Assembly: GCF_013408985.1 (NCBI RefSeq) | Contig: NZ_JACBZT010000001.1 | Location: 4,295,197-4,359,196 of the forward strand | Direction of reading: 5' to 3' | Length of the DNA: 64,000 nucleotides | From: Petropleomorpha daqingensis | GTDB taxonomy: Bacteria > Actinomycetota > Actinomycetes > Mycobacteriales > Geodermatophilaceae | Shown: positions 23,453 to 31,646 of the stretch, one piece after another | Position numbering within the stretch: position 1 is the stretch's first letter | Layout: each line of letters opens with the position of its first letter | Position numbers and translations under genes: made by a program | The notes under the pieces: model-generated | Seen by the model: only the letters and a program-made list of their open reading frames with translations | The model's database searches: none | Told to the model about the DNA's origin: nothing

Positions 23453-25978
23453 GTGCGCACCACCGCCACCCACTGCCCGTACTGCTCCCTGCAGTGCGGG
23501 ATGCACCTGACCGCCGGCGACCGCCCGGCGACCCTCGTGCCGGCGGACTTCCCGACCAACCGCGGCGGGCTGTGCTCGAAGGGCTGGTCGGCGACCGAGC
23601 TGCTCGACCACCCCGAGCGGCTGCTGCGCCCGCTGGTCCGAGCGGTGCCCGGCGACCGCACCAGCCCGCTGGTGGAGACCACCTGGGACGACGCCCTCGA
23701 CCTCGTCGTGGCCGCGATCCGGCGTACCCAGGCCGACCACGGGCGCGACGCCGTCGGCTGCTTCGGCGGGGGCTCGCTGACCAACGAGCAGGCGTACGCC
23801 TTCGGCAAGTTCGCCCGGGTGGCCCTGCGCACCAGCGCCATCGACTACAACGGCCGGTTCTGCATGTCCTCGGCCGCGGGCGCGGCCAACCGGGCGTTCG
23901 GGCTGGACCGCGGCCTGCCGTTCCCGCTGTCCGACCTGGCCGAGGCCGACGTCGTCGTCCTGGTCGGGAGCAACCCGGCCGACACCATGCCGCCGGCGAT
24001 GCAGTGGTTCGACGCCGGCCGCGAGCGCGGCGCGCAGCACATCGTCGTCGACCCCCGGCGGACGGCGACCGCCCGCAACGCCGCCCTGCACCTGCAGCCG
24101 CTGCCCGGCACCGATCTCGCGCTGGCCAACGGGCTGTTGCACATCGCGCTGGCCGAGGGCCTGGTCGACGAGGAGTACGTCGGAGAGCGGACCACCGGCG
24201 TCGAGGAGGTCCGCGCCGGCGTCGCCGCGTACTGGCCGGACCGCGTCGAGCGGCTGACCGGCGTCCCGGTCGCCGACCAACGGCGGACGGTGTTCGCCCT
24301 GGCGCGTGCCGAGAAGGCGATCGTGCTGACCGCGCGCGGCGCCGAGCAGCACCGCTCCGGCACGGACACCGCGCAGGCGTGGATCAACCTCGCCCTCGCG
24401 CTCGGCCTGCCCGGGCGCCCCGGCAGCGGCTGGGGCACCGTCACCGGGCAGGGCAACGGGCAGGGCGGCCGCGAGCACGGGCAGAAGGCCGACCAGCTGC
24501 CCGGCTACCGGAGCCTGGCCGACCCGGCCGCCCGCGCGCAGGTCGCCGCCGTCTGGGGGATCGACCCGGACGACCTGCCGCGGCCCGGGCGCAGCGCCTA
24601 CGAGCTGCTCGACGGGCTCGGCACGCCCGGTGGTGTGCGTGCGCTGCTGGTGCTCGCCTCGAACGTGGCGGTGAGCGCGCCGGACGCCCGCCGGGTGATG
24701 AGCCGGCTGGCCGACCTCGACTTCCTCGTGGTCAGCGACTTCTTCCTCTCCGAGACCGCGCAGCTCGCCGACGTCGTCCTGCCCAGCGCCATGTGGGCCG
24801 AGGAGGACGGCACGATGACCAACCTCGAGGGCCGGGTGATCCGCCGCCGGCGCGCGCTGGCCCCGCCGGAGGGCGTCCGCGACGACCTGCAGCTGCTCGC
24901 CGAGCTGGCCGACCGGCTGGGCGTGAGCGGGTTCAGCGGCGACGCCGAGACCGTGTTCGAGGAGCTGCGCCGGGCCAGCGCCGGGGGAGCGGCCGACTAC
25001 TCCGGCATCAGCTACCGGCGGATCGACGAGGAGCAGGGCATCTTCTGGCCGTGCCCGTCCGACGACCACCCGGGCACCCCGCGGTTGTTCACCGAGCGCT
25101 TCGCCCATCCCGACGGCCGCGCCCGGTTCGTGCGGGTCGAGCACGTCCCGGCGCACGAGGAGACCGACCGCGACTTCCCGTACGTGCTGACCACCGGCCG
25201 GGTGCTGGCGCAGTACCAGTCGGGCACGCAGACCCGCCGGTCGCGGTCGCTGCAGCTGGTCGCGCCGCTGCCGCGCGCCGAGCTGCACCCCGACCTCGCC
25301 CGCCGGCACGGCATCGGCCCGGACGACGTCGTCGAGCTGACCACCCGCCGCGGCACGGCCCGGTTCGCCGCGGCCGTCACCGACGCGATCCGCCCGGACG
25401 TCGTCTTCGCGCCCTTCCACTGGGGCGGCGGCTCGTCGGCCAACGCCCTGACCGACGCCGGTGCGCTGGACCCGACGTCGAAGATGCCGCCGTTCAAGAC
25501 CTGCGCGGTCGCCGTCGCCCGGATCGGGCCGCCCGCCGAGCTCATCACCGAACCCGCCGACCAGCCGGCCGCCGTCCGGACCCTCTCCACCCGCAGCCCG
25601 CGAACCCCGTCCCGACCGAGGAGCACCCGCATGAAGAGCACGCCGCGGTTCCTGCAAGGCGTCTTCCCGATCACCGGCGAGGGGCTGGCCAAGCCCGGGC
25701 CGGTCGACCCGTCCCTGCGCTACACCGTCCCGGCCGGGGCGTCGGCGCAGGCCCTCTACTTCCGTGGCGGCAACTCGACCGGCGAGCTGGTCTACGTGCT
25801 GCTGCTGCGCGACGGCGAGCCGGTGCGCTGGTTCCCGATCGGGGCGAAGGGCGACGTGCACGTGCCGCTGCGGGTGGTCGAGGACCTGCCCGGCGGCACC
25901 GTCGTCGAGCTGCACGCCGCCGCGCCGGACGGCGTCGCCGGCGAGCTCGTGGTCGACCTCGGGCTGGTGGAGGTCTGA
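23453..25978 (+). CDS. narB: Assimilatory nitrate reductase catalytic subunit, with C-terminal add-on domain in frame
   Basis: The frame codes for 841 residues from GTG 23453. It reduces nitrate to nitrite in the cytoplasm using a [4Fe-4S] cluster and molybdo-bis-MGD. The cluster Cys are C8, C11, C15 and C41 (CPYCSLQC...GLC). Molybdopterin motifs follow (FGGGSLTNEQAYAFGKF, YNGRFCMSSAAGAANRAFG, VGSNPADTMPPAM, VTGQGNGQGGREHGQKADQ shortened). The enzyme proper ends near residue 700. A Pro/Ser/Thr/Arg-rich linker (TLSTRSPRTPSRPRSTR) and a separate beta-rich domain (from MKSTPRFLQGV) complete the frame. nirB starts in its stop codon (TGATG). No NasB-like or FAD-reductase subunit is seen nearby. 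Confidence 0.93.
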   Translation: MRTTATHCPYCSLQCGMHLTAGDRPATLVPADFPTNRGGLCSKGWSATELLDHPERLLRPLVRAVPGDRTSPLVETTWDDALDLVVAAIRRTQADHGRDAVGCFGGGSLTNEQAYAFGKFARVALRTSAIDYNGRFCMSSAAGAANRAFGLDRGLPFPLSDLAEADVVVLVGSNPADTMPPAMQWFDAGRERGAQHIVVDPRRTATARNAALHLQPLPGTDLALANGLLHIALAEGLVDEEYVGERTTGVEEVRAGVAAYWPDRVERLTGVPVADQRRTVFALARAEKAIVLTARGAEQHRSGTDTAQAWINLALALGLPGRPGSGWGTVTGQGNGQGGREHGQKADQLPGYRSLADPAARAQVAAVWGIDPDDLPRPGRSAYELLDGLGTPGGVRALLVLASNVAVSAPDARRVMSRLADLDFLVVSDFFLSETAQLADVVLPSAMWAEEDGTMTNLEGRVIRRRRALAPPEGVRDDLQLLAELADRLGVSGFSGDAETVFEELRRASAGGAADYSGISYRRIDEEQGIFWPCPSDDHPGTPRLFTERFAHPDGRARFVRVEHVPAHEETDRDFPYVLTTGRVLAQYQSGTQTRRSRSLQLVAPLPRAELHPDLARRHGIGPDDVVELTTRRGTARFAAAVTDAIRPDVVFAPFHWGGGSSANALTDAGALDPTSKMPPFKTCAVAVARIGPPAELITEPADQPAAVRTLSTRSPRTPSRPRSTRMKSTPRFLQGVFPITGEGLAKPGPVDPSLRYTVPAGASAQALYFRGGNSTGELVYVLLLRDGEPVRWFPIGAKGDVHVPLRVVEDLPGGTVVELHAAAPDGVAGELVVDLGLVEV
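25631..25978 (+). CDS. Possible independently translated small nitrate-reductase accessory protein
   Basis: An in-frame ATG at 25631, preceded by CCGAGGAGCACCCGC (an AGGAG 7-9 bases upstream), opens a 115-residue product beginning MKSTPRFLQGVFPITGEGLA and ending LVVDLGLVEV. In other actinobacteria a protein of this form is, as I recall, a separate gene beside the nitrate reductase. Here the stop of the reductase is missing and both are in one frame. Either a fusion or two products are possible; this region is inside the nitrate reductase entry. Confidence 0.45.
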   Translation: MKSTPRFLQGVFPITGEGLAKPGPVDPSLRYTVPAGASAQALYFRGGNSTGELVYVLLLRDGEPVRWFPIGAKGDVHVPLRVVEDLPGGTVVELHAAAPDGVAGELVVDLGLVEV

Positions 25979-28506
25979 TGACGGCGATCCTCGGCGGCCG
26001 GGCGCACGGCCTCACCTCGCTGCGGCTGGACGACGACCTGGACGACCGGGACCGGCTGGTCGTCGTCGGCAACGGCATGGCCGGCGCCCGGTTCGTGGAG
26101 GAGGTGCTCGAGCGCGGCGGCGGGGACTCGTTCCGGATCACCGTCTTCGGCGACGAGCCGCACGGCAACTACAACCGGATCATGCTCAGCCCGGTGCTGG
26201 CCGGGGAGACCGCCGAGGACGAGATCGTCCTCAACTCCCACGAGTGGTACTCCGACAACGACGTGGAGCTGCGCGCCGGCGTCCGGGTGCAGCGGATCGA
26301 CACCGCGGCCAAGCAGGTGCACGCCGACGACGGCACCGTCACCCCCTACGACCACCTCGTGCTGGCCACCGGCAGTTACTCGTTCATCCCACCGGTGAAG
26401 GGCGTGCACCGCGAGGACGGCAGCCTGCTGCCCGGCGTCTTCGGCTTCCGCACCATCGAGGACACCCGGGCGATGATCGAGGCCGCCCGGACCCACCGGC
26501 GGGCCGTCGTCGTCGGCGGTGGGCTGCTGGGGCTGGAGGCGGCCCGCGCGCTGCAGACCTACGGCATGGCGGTGGACCTGGTGGACGCCGCGCCGCACCT
26601 GATGAGCGCTCAGTGCGATGCCGACGCCGGCGCGATCATCCGGGCCGGGGTCGAGGCGCTCGGCATCACCGTGCACCTGTCCACGCTCACCGGCGAGGTG
26701 CTCGGGTCGGACCGGGTGCGCGGCGTCGTCCTCTCCGACGGCCGGGAGCTCGAGGCGGACGTGCTGGTGCTCGCCGCCGGCATCCGGCCGCACACCGACG
26801 TCGCCGTCCGCTCCGGACTGGAGGTGGAGCGGGCGATCGTCGTCGACGACCAGCTGCGCACCGACGACCCCGACGTGTACGCCATCGGCGAGTGCGCCCA
26901 GCACCGCGGCACGGTCTACGGTCTGGTCGCCCCGGCGTGGGAGCACGCGAAGGTGCTGGCCGACGTGCTCACCGGCGCCGACCCCACCGCCGAGTACCAC
27001 GGCAGCCGGCTGGCGACGAAGCTCAAGGTCGCCGGCGTCGACGTCGCGACCATGGGGGTCAAGGCGCCCGAGCGCCCGGACGACGAGGTGCTCGTGATCT
27101 CCAAGCCCAGGCGCGGCGTGCACTGCTCGGTGGTGATCCGGGACGACCGGCTGGTCGGCGCGACGATCGTCGGCGACACCCGCAAGGTCGCCTACCTGAC
27201 GCAGGCCTTCGACCGCGGCTCGCCGTTGCCGGAGGAGCGGATCCGGCTGCTGGTCGACCTCTCCGACGGCGCGGCGGACGTCGGCGTCGCCGAGCTGCCG
27301 ATGGACTCGCAGGTCTGCAACTGCAACGGCGTCTCTAAGGGCGCGATCTGCGGCGCGGTGGCCGACGGGTGCAGCAGCGTCGGCGAGGTCATGGACCGCA
27401 CCCGCGCGGGCAAGGGCTGCGGCTCGTGCAAGTCGCTGGTCAAGCAGATCGTGGAGTGGGCCGCGGACGGCGACGTGACCGAGGACGTCTCGGCGTCCTG
27501 GTACGTGCCGGGGGTGCCGCTGGCGAAGCCGGCCCTGATGGCGGCGATCCGCGCCCGGTCGTTGAGGTCCGTCTCCGCCGTCTTCGCCGCGCTCGCCCCG
27601 GACGGCGCGGAGGACGCGAAGTCGAAGATGGGGCTGACCTCCCTGCTGCGGATGATGTGGGGCGAGGAGTTCGTCGACGAGCGCGACGGCCGGTTCATCA
27701 ACGACCGGGTGCACGCCAACATCCAGCGCGACGGCACCTTCTCCGTCGTCCCGCAGATCAAGGGCGGGGTGACCACGCCGGCCCAGCTGCGCACGATCGC
27801 CGACGTCGCCGAGAAGTACGAGGTGCCGATGGTGAAGATCACCGGTGGCCAGCGGATCGACCTGCTCGGCGTCCGCAAGGAGGACCTGCCCGCGATGTGG
27901 GCCGACCTCGGCATGCCGTCGGGCCACGCCTACGGGAAGTCGTTCCGGACGGTGAAAACCTGCGTCGGGTCGGACTTCTGCCGGTTCGGGCTCGGCGACT
28001 CCACCCAGCTGGGCATCGAGCTGGAGGAGCGGTTCAAGGGCATCGAGGCGCCGGGAAAGCTCAAGCTCGGCGTCGTCGGCTGCCCGCGCAACTGCGCCGA
28101 GGCCTACGTCAAGGACGTCGGCGTGGTCGCGGTCGGCAACGGCCGGTGGGAGGTCTACGTCGGCGGTGCGGCCGGGGCGACGGTGCGCAAGGGCGACCTG
28201 CTGGCGACCGTCTCCTCACCGGCCGAGGTGCTGCAGCTCGTCGGCCGGTTCATCCAGTACTACCGCGAGCACGCGAACTGGCTGGAGCGCACGTACGACT
28301 TCGTGCCCCGGGTGGGGCTCGACCGGCTGACGGCGGTGCTGCTCGAGGACGCCGAGGGGATCGTGGCCGAGCTCGACGCGGCGATGCAGCGCTCGGTCGA
28401 CGCCTACACCGACCCGTGGGGCGCCGACGGCGCCGTCCCGGCCACGCCCGGGCAGTTCCGCACCTCCCTGCCCCTGATCGACCTGCCGAAGGTGCCCGTC
28501 CGATGA
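25978..28506 (+). CDS. nirB: NADH-dependent nitrite reductase large subunit NirB
   Basis: The protein has 842 residues. It reduces nitrite to ammonium with electrons from NADH through FAD, [2Fe-2S], [4Fe-4S] and siroheme. FAD and NAD domains show VVVGNGMAGARFVEE and VVVGGGLLGLEAARAL. The BFD-type [2Fe-2S] domain has CNCNGVSKG and GKGCGSCKSLV. The siroheme/4Fe-4S Cys are CVGSDFCRFG and CPRNCAEA. Length and order match NirB. The ATG at 25978 shares one base with the nitrate reductase stop, and the stop overlaps nirD by 4 bases, so reductases are made together. Confidence 0.97.
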   Translation: MTAILGGRAHGLTSLRLDDDLDDRDRLVVVGNGMAGARFVEEVLERGGGDSFRITVFGDEPHGNYNRIMLSPVLAGETAEDEIVLNSHEWYSDNDVELRAGVRVQRIDTAAKQVHADDGTVTPYDHLVLATGSYSFIPPVKGVHREDGSLLPGVFGFRTIEDTRAMIEAARTHRRAVVVGGGLLGLEAARALQTYGMAVDLVDAAPHLMSAQCDADAGAIIRAGVEALGITVHLSTLTGEVLGSDRVRGVVLSDGRELEADVLVLAAGIRPHTDVAVRSGLEVERAIVVDDQLRTDDPDVYAIGECAQHRGTVYGLVAPAWEHAKVLADVLTGADPTAEYHGSRLATKLKVAGVDVATMGVKAPERPDDEVLVISKPRRGVHCSVVIRDDRLVGATIVGDTRKVAYLTQAFDRGSPLPEERIRLLVDLSDGAADVGVAELPMDSQVCNCNGVSKGAICGAVADGCSSVGEVMDRTRAGKGCGSCKSLVKQIVEWAADGDVTEDVSASWYVPGVPLAKPALMAAIRARSLRSVSAVFAALAPDGAEDAKSKMGLTSLLRMMWGEEFVDERDGRFINDRVHANIQRDGTFSVVPQIKGGVTTPAQLRTIADVAEKYEVPMVKITGGQRIDLLGVRKEDLPAMWADLGMPSGHAYGKSFRTVKTCVGSDFCRFGLGDSTQLGIELEERFKGIEAPGKLKLGVVGCPRNCAEAYVKDVGVVAVGNGRWEVYVGGAAGATVRKGDLLATVSSPAEVLQLVGRFIQYYREHANWLERTYDFVPRVGLDRLTAVLLEDAEGIVAELDAAMQRSVDAYTDPWGADGAVPATPGQFRTSLPLIDLPKVPVR

Positions 28507-28838
28507 GCGTGCTCGAGCAGTCCACCGCCGCCGGCGTCCGGGCCTGGACCGTCGGGCGGGTCGAGGACGTCCCGCTCGGCGAGGGCCGGGCGTTCGTCGC
28601 CGGGGAGACGCCGGTGGCCGTCTTCCGGCTGCGCGACGGGTCGCTGCACGCGACGCAGGCCGCCTGCCCGCACGCCGGCGGCCCGCTGGCCGACGGGCAG
28701 ACCGACGCGTCGGTGCTGGTCTGCCCGCTGCACCTCTACGCGTTCCGCTGGCGCGACGGCGGCTGCACGTCGTCCGAGCTGACCCTCCGCACCTACCCCG
28801 TCCGCGACGTCGACGACGCCCTCGTCGTCGACCTCTAG
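28503..28838 (+). CDS. nirD: Nitrite reductase small subunit NirD (Rieske-like)
   Basis: The protein has 111 residues. The ATG at 28503 overlaps the nirB stop as ATGA. The Rieske ligands are kept: C55-P-H57 (CPHAGGPL) and C74-P-L-H77, whereas some enterobacterial NirD have lost them, so a [2Fe-2S] cluster is expected here. It partners NirB in NADH-nitrite reduction. A palindromic element starts 3 bases after the stop and probably ends the transcript. Confidence 0.96.
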   Translation: MSVLEQSTAAGVRAWTVGRVEDVPLGEGRAFVAGETPVAVFRLRDGSLHATQAACPHAGGPLADGQTDASVLVCPLHLYAFRWRDGGCTSSELTLRTYPVRDVDDALVVDL

Positions 28839-28841
28839 GTG

Positions 28842-28881
28842 GTTTCGCGCGCTTAACCGCGCGCGGTTAAGCGCGCGAAAC
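28842..28881. repeat. Copy 2 of the palindromic element, between nirD and an XRE gene
   Basis: Perfect 18-base arms (GTTTCGCGCGCTTAACCG and its complement) surround a 4-base loop. It lies between convergent genes. Read on the minus strand, its TTAAGCGCGCGAAAC arm supplies the final Ser-Arg-Ala and the TAA stop of the XRE gene. It can serve as a two-way terminator. Confidence 0.88.
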
Positions 28882-29460
28882 GTCGCCCTTGGGGCGGGCG
28901 CGGACGTGCAGGCGCTCGCCCTGGGGGCCGAACAGGCCGAGCACCTCGGCCGGCTCGTCGAACGGGTTGGTGATCGAGTGCGGGGTGCGGGTGTCGAACT
29001 CGGCCACCTCGCCCGGCCCGAGGACGACGTCGTGCTCGCCGAGCAGCACGCGCATCCGGCCGGACAGCACGTAGAGCCAGTCGTAGCCCTCGTGCGACTT
29101 CAGCTCGGGCTCACCGGGCGGCGTCCGCGGCGGGTAGACCATCTTGAACGCCTGGATGCCCCCGGGCCGCCGGGTCAGCGGGACGACGGTGGTGCCGTGG
29201 TGGCTGGCGCGCGGCTTCAGGTGCACCCGCGGGTCCCCGGTCGGGGGCGCGTCCACCAGCTCGTCGAGCGGCACCTGGTGCTCGCGCGCCAGCGGCAGCA
29301 GCAGCTCCAGGGTGGGCTTGCGGTCGCCGGACTCCAGCCGCGACAGCGTGCTCACCGAGATGCCGGTGGCCGCCGAGAGCTGGGCGAGCGTGTCGCCGCG
29401 CTGCTGCCGCAGCGCCCGCAGCCGCGGTCCGATGCCGGTGAGCACGTCGTCGAACTCCAT
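28867..29460 (-). CDS. XRE-cupin transcriptional regulator
   Basis: The protein has 197 residues. The HTH at about 12-65 is LRALRQQRGDTLAQLSAATG, followed by SVSTLSRLESGDRKPTLELL. A cupin sensor fills about 110-180 (KSHEGYDWLYVLSGRMRVLL, then LGPGEVAEFDTRTPHSI). This class is a ligand-responsive repressor divergent from its target. The neighbour is the flavoprotein-methyltransferase fusion, and a perfect TTGCCG-N3-CGGCAA site lies between them. The last residues (VSRA) and the stop are encoded by the palindromic element. Confidence 0.9.
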   Translation of the reverse strand: MEFDDVLTGIGPRLRALRQQRGDTLAQLSAATGISVSTLSRLESGDRKPTLELLLPLAREHQVPLDELVDAPPTGDPRVHLKPRASHHGTTVVPLTRRPGGIQAFKMVYPPRTPPGEPELKSHEGYDWLYVLSGRMRVLLGEHDVVLGPGEVAEFDTRTPHSITNPFDEPAEVLGLFGPQGERLHVRARPKGDVSRA

Positions 29461-29470
29461 GCCGACCAGT

Positions 29471-29485
29471 TTGCCGTTCCGGCAA
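29471..29485. promoter_or_regulatory. Operator for the XRE-cupin regulator
   Basis: TTGCCGTTCCGGCAA is a perfect 6-3-6 palindrome, 11 bases upstream of the XRE start and 35 upstream of the GTG of the divergent oxidoreductase. Flanking AGTTTG repeats (29468 and 29489) add symmetry. The position and form fit a dimeric XRE repressor that controls both genes. Confidence 0.65.
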
Positions 29486-29519
29486 CGAAGTTTGTCAAGC
29501 CGGCCTCACCCGGTGCACC

Positions 29520-31136
29520 GTGCTCGGCATGCGGAGCGACGAGTACGACGTGGTGGTGGTCGGCGGCGGGGCTGCCGGCCTGAGCGGTGCGCTGACCCTG
29601 GCCCGGGCGGGCCGGTCGGTGCTGGTGGTGGACGACGGGACGCCGCGCAACGCGCCGGCCGGGCACGTGCACAACTACCTCGGCCGGGAGGGCACGCCGC
29701 CGGCCGAGCTCTACGCGATCGGGCGCGGCGAGGTGGCCGGCTACGGCGGCGAGGTGGTCGAGGGCCGGGTCACCGGGGTCCGCCGGGAGCACTCCGGTTT
29801 CGTCGTCGTCCTGGCCGACGGCGAGGTCCGGGCCCGGCGGCTGCTGGTCACCACCGGACTGGTCGACGAGCTGCCCGACATCCCCGGCGTCGCCGAGCAG
29901 AGGGGGAGCGGCGTGCTGCACTGCCCGTTCTGCCACGGCGCCGAGGTGCGCGGCCGGCCGATCGGGATCCTCGGCACCACCCCGTTCGCCGTCCACCAGG
30001 CCCTGCTGTGGCGGCAGTGGAGCGCCGACGTCGTCCTGTTCCGGCACGAGGCACCCGAGCCCACGGAGGAGGAGCGGGAGCGGCTCGCCGCCCGAGGGAT
30101 CGCCGTCGTCGACCAGCCCGTCGCCGGGCTCGTGACCGACGGCGACCGGCTGACCGGCGTCCGGCTGGCCGACGGCAGCGTTGTGGACCGCGAGGCCGTC
30201 GTCGTCTCGCCGCGGTTCACCGCGCGCGCCGAGCTGCTGTCCGCGCTCGGGCTCGAGGCGGAGGTGCAGGTGCGCGACGGCGTCCCGTTCGCCAGCGCCG
30301 TCCCGGCCGGGCCGACCGGTGCCACCGCCGTCCCGGGCGTGTGGGTGGCCGGCAACGTGACCGACCCGATGGCGCAGGTGATCGTGGCGGCGGCGGCCGG
30401 CCTCATGGCGGGCGCGCACATCACCGGCGACCTCGGCGAGGAGGAGACCCGCCGCGCGGTCGAGGCCGCCCGGCAGGCGAACGAGGTGCACGACCGGGCC
30501 TGGTGGGAGGACCGCTACCGGACGGCGCAACACCTGTGGAGCGGCCGGGCCAACGACTTCCTGGTCACCGAGGCCGCCGATCTGGAGCCCGGGCGGGCGC
30601 TCGACGCGGGCGCCGGTGAGGGCGGCGACGCGCTGTGGCTGGCCGAGCGCGGCTGGCAGGTGACCGCGCTGGACCTCTCGCAGGTCGCGCTGGACCGCGG
30701 CGCGCAGGCGGCCGAGGAGCGCGGGCTGGGCGAGCGGGTGCGGTGGCGGCAGACCGACCTCGCCGAGGAGGCGCCGGAGCCGGGCGCCTACGACCTGGTC
30801 ACCAGCGCCTTCCTGCACCCGCCGGCCGACGTCCGGGAGAAGGTGCTGCGCGGGCTGGCCGACGCCGTCGCCCCCGGGGGGACGCTGCTCGTGGTCAACC
30901 ACGACCCGAGCGATCTCGCGCTCGGCATCCGGCACGACGCCCGCCCCGAGTACTTCGCCTCGGCCGAGGAGCTGGCCGCGATCCTCGACCCGGCCGAGTG
31001 GGAGATCCAGGTCGCCGAGGCCAGGCCGCGGGTGGCGCGGCACCACGAGGAGCACGGGCACGGCGGGCAGGTCCACCACGTCGCCGACGCGGTGCTGCGG
31101 GCCCGGCGGATGTCCCGCGAGGTTTCGCGCGCTTAA
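29520..31136 (+). CDS. Thioredoxin-reductase-like flavoprotein fused to a SAM-dependent methyltransferase
   Basis: The protein has 538 residues. Residues 1-310 form an FAD/NAD(P) oxidoreductase (VVVVGGGAAGLSGALTLARA; redox CPFCHG; final GVWVAGNVTDPMAQV). Residues about 325-510 form a class I methyltransferase (GRALDAGAGEGGDALWLAE, then VTALDLSQVALDRG). Both are full-length with usual motifs. GTG 29520 is chosen; ATG 29529 is possible. The reaction is unknown; a redox-linked methylation or detoxification is plausible. It is divergent from its likely repressor. The stop TAA and the C-terminal VSRA lie inside copy 3 of the palindrome. Confidence 0.88.
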   Translation: MLGMRSDEYDVVVVGGGAAGLSGALTLARAGRSVLVVDDGTPRNAPAGHVHNYLGREGTPPAELYAIGRGEVAGYGGEVVEGRVTGVRREHSGFVVVLADGEVRARRLLVTTGLVDELPDIPGVAEQRGSGVLHCPFCHGAEVRGRPIGILGTTPFAVHQALLWRQWSADVVLFRHEAPEPTEEERERLAARGIAVVDQPVAGLVTDGDRLTGVRLADGSVVDREAVVVSPRFTARAELLSALGLEAEVQVRDGVPFASAVPAGPTGATAVPGVWVAGNVTDPMAQVIVAAAAGLMAGAHITGDLGEEETRRAVEAARQANEVHDRAWWEDRYRTAQHLWSGRANDFLVTEAADLEPGRALDAGAGEGGDALWLAERGWQVTALDLSQVALDRGAQAAEERGLGERVRWRQTDLAEEAPEPGAYDLVTSAFLHPPADVREKVLRGLADAVAPGGTLLVVNHDPSDLALGIRHDARPEYFASAEELAAILDPAEWEIQVAEARPRVARHHEEHGHGGQVHHVADAVLRARRMSREVSRA

Positions 31137-31162
31137 CCGCACGCGGTTAAGCGCGCGAAACC
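31121..31162. repeat. Copy 3 of the palindromic element, between the flavoprotein fusion and DUF2000
   Basis: Perfect 19-base arms (GGTTTCGCGCGCTTAACCG at 31121-31139 and the complement at 31144-31162) surround CACG. The TAA at 31134-31136 ends the flavoprotein gene. Convergent DUF2000 ends 6 bases after it. Copies 2 and 3 flank the XRE/flavoprotein pair exactly. Confidence 0.9.
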
Positions 31163-31167
31163 GCGGG

Positions 31168-31596
31168 TCACGGGTGCATCCGGGCGCCCTTGACCACCTT
31201 GTCGACGGCGTTCTTCGGCCCGTGGAGCGCGATGCCCACGAGGTCGAGGTCGGGCCCGGTCACGGAGGCGACGGCGGCGCGGTTCTCGTCGTCGCCGCCG
31301 GTGGCGAACAGGTCCGCGGTGAACAGGGCCAGCGGCAGCCCCCGCTGCAGGGCCTTCGCGCGCGCCTGCTGCAGCACCGCGCCGTCGCCGGTGAGCACGA
31401 GCACCGGCTGGCGGAACATCGCCAGGTACGCCGTCCCGTCGCCGTCGACGTACGGCTTGCCCATCAGCTCGGGCACCGCGCCGGCGATCGCGCCGGCCAG
31501 GAACGCGGTGACGTTGAGCTCCTGCCACGGCAGCAGCCCCTCGCGCAGGACGACGGCGATCTTGGTGCTCCAGGGCGGGCCCGGCTCGGTCTCCAT
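31168..31596 (-). CDS. DUF2000 family protein
   Basis: The protein has 142 residues. DUF2000 proteins have a peptidyl-tRNA hydrolase II-like fold; activity is not established. Typical features are KIAVVLREGLLPWQELNVTA, then PVLVLTGDGAVLQQARAKAL and LFTADLFATGGDDENRAAV. The ATG at 31596 faces the AraC regulator across about 50 bases. This AraC/DUF2000 divergent pair recurs in actinobacteria, and the regulator probably controls this gene. Confidence 0.85.
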   Translation of the reverse strand: METEPGPPWSTKIAVVLREGLLPWQELNVTAFLAGAIAGAVPELMGKPYVDGDGTAYLAMFRQPVLVLTGDGAVLQQARAKALQRGLPLALFTADLFATGGDDENRAAVASVTGPDLDLVGIALHGPKNAVDKVVKGARMHP

Positions 31597-31646
31597 GCCG
31601 TTCAGCGTCGGCCGGGCGGGGCGTCGCCGTCTTGTACGTTCCTGAC

